Part shown: in pieces, positions 53,100 through 53,682 of the stretch | Position numbering within the stretch: the stretch's first letter is position 1 | Layout of the letters: the number at the start of each line of letters is the position of its first letter | NCBI GenBank assembly: GCA_029777335.1 | Contig: JAKOSN010000225.1 | Coordinates: forward strand, 1-53,682 | Direction of reading: 5' to 3' | From: Planctomycetota bacterium | GTDB lineage: Bacteria; Planctomycetota; Planctomycetia; Gemmatales; Gemmataceae | Length of the DNA stretch: 53,682 nt | Translations under genes and position numbers: made by a program | Notes under the pieces: model-generated | Told to the model about the DNA's origin: nothing | Seen by the model: the letters and a program-made list of their open reading frames with translations, nothing else | Database searches by the model: none

Positions 53100-53682
53100 A
53101 TGCGCTTGACAGCCCTTGTTACCTTGACGTTATTCTGTGTTCCCGTGTTGGGAACCGCAGCGGAACCTGGTACCAGACCCAACGTCATCCTCATTCTCTC
53201 CGATGATGTTGGGTACGGCGATATCACCTGCTATGGTGCGACCAGGGTGAAGACTCCCCATATCGACAGGTTGGCGTCCACCGGGATCCGTTTCACGGAT
53301 GGTCACACACCTGCCGCCACCTGTACGCCCACCCGTTACTCTCTGTTAACGGGAGAATATCCCTGGCGCAAAAAGGGAACCGGGGTGCTCAGCGGCGTCG
53401 CCAACTTGATCATTGAACCTACACAGGCGACTCTCCCCGGGATGATGAAAAAAGCCGGCTATGCCACCGGAGTGGTGGGAAAGTGGCATCTGGGACTTGG
53501 AAAGGGGATGATCGATTGGAACAAGGAGATCAAGCCCAGTCCAAACGAGGTTGGTTTTGATTACCATTTTATCATTCCGGCGACGGGTGATCGCACTCCC
53601 TGTGTGTTCGTGGAGAATCGCCACGTGGTGGGGTTGGACCCCCGTGATCCGATTCAGGTGAGCTATGGCAAGAAGGTGGGGA
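53100..53682 (+). CDS. Sulfatase, truncated by the window end
   Basis: The first 194 residues of a further sulfatase. GAGGTG lies just before the ATG at 53100 and a signal peptide follows (MRLTALVTLTLFCVPVLGTAA). The metal-binding block LILSDDVGYGDITCYGA, the nucleophile motif CTPTR in AATCTPTRYSLLTGEYP and GKWHLGLG are visible. The C-terminal part lies beyond the window. It belongs to the arylsulfatase-A-like group, unlike the preceding gene. With 30 bases between stop and start the two are probably one transcript. Confidence 0.93.
   Translation, partial: MRLTALVTLTLFCVPVLGTAAEPGTRPNVILILSDDVGYGDITCYGATRVKTPHIDRLASTGIRFTDGHTPAATCTPTRYSLLTGEYPWRKKGTGVLSGVANLIIEPTQATLPGMMKKAGYATGVVGKWHLGLGKGMIDWNKEIKPSPNEVGFDYHFIIPATGDRTPCVFVENRHVVGLDPRDPIQVSYGKKVG

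Noticed and set aside
1..53682. Search for tRNA, rRNA, CRISPR arrays and insertion sequences
   Set aside because: No cloverleaf, repeat-spacer array, transposase or inverted terminal repeat was seen by eye; a dedicated scan could still find a tRNA.

Overview
The window looks like chromosome of a planctomycete (Planctomycetota, probably Gemmataceae or a relative). The evidence is the gene content: DUF1549/DUF1553 and DUF1501 pairs, a DUF1559 pseudopilin-like protein, four formylglycine-type sulfatases, a PmoA-like/DUF6807 protein, a ThuA protein, WD40 proteins, a kinase and an ABC transporter with zinc ribbons, and high-GC DNA throughout. I saw no rRNA, tRNA, CRISPR array, insertion sequence or prophage. 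Taxonomy is inferred from gene families only.

Layout. 1-3.5 kb: the 3' end of a five-haem cytochrome gene, a Tyr-rich secreted protein, a PEBP-family lipoprotein and a DUF1559 protein. 3.7-12.9 kb: a minus-strand series of secreted alpha/beta hydrolase, Ser/Thr kinase, FHA-ABC transporter, fatty-acid desaturase and S9 peptidase. 13.2-15.0 kb: a tiny lipoprotein and a sulfatase. 15.1-24.4 kb: two divergent modules, each DUF1549/1553 -> DUF1501 -> WD40, around a shared intergenic region; the plus-strand copy also has a redoxin gene. 24.4-26.2 kb: a ThuA protein and a fusion of CsrA, a histidine-kinase-like dimerisation helix and a receiver domain. 26.5-35.5 kb: a six-gene minus-strand operon with a soluble FtsH-like AAA protease, a MoxR ATPase and four accessory proteins. 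It resembles the predicted FtsH-vWA-MoxR 'ternary' conflict systems, but no vWA protein is visible. 35.6-38.0 kb: ligA overlapped by a small membrane protein gene. 38.2-43.8 kb: a sulfatase, a PQQ-propeller protein, a secreted helical-repeat protein and a DUF6807 protein. 44.0-46.6 kb: an ANTAR regulator and a sigma-54 activator with a degenerate receiver, ending in a strong terminator. 46.9-51.4 kb: a minus-strand operon of a beta-rich protein, a PqqD-like/radical-SAM/SPASM enzyme, an FGE-like protein and an M24 peptidase. 51.7 kb to the end: two sulfatases, the last cut by the window edge.

Three places deserve most attention. The CsrA-DHp-REC protein could place translational control under a phosphorelay. 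The FtsH/MoxR operon is a predicted NTP-dependent conflict system with its third core member missing. The radical-SAM operon has the parts of a peptide or protein modification pathway and no precursor that I recognise. Assignments rest on reading motifs by eye; no database search was run.
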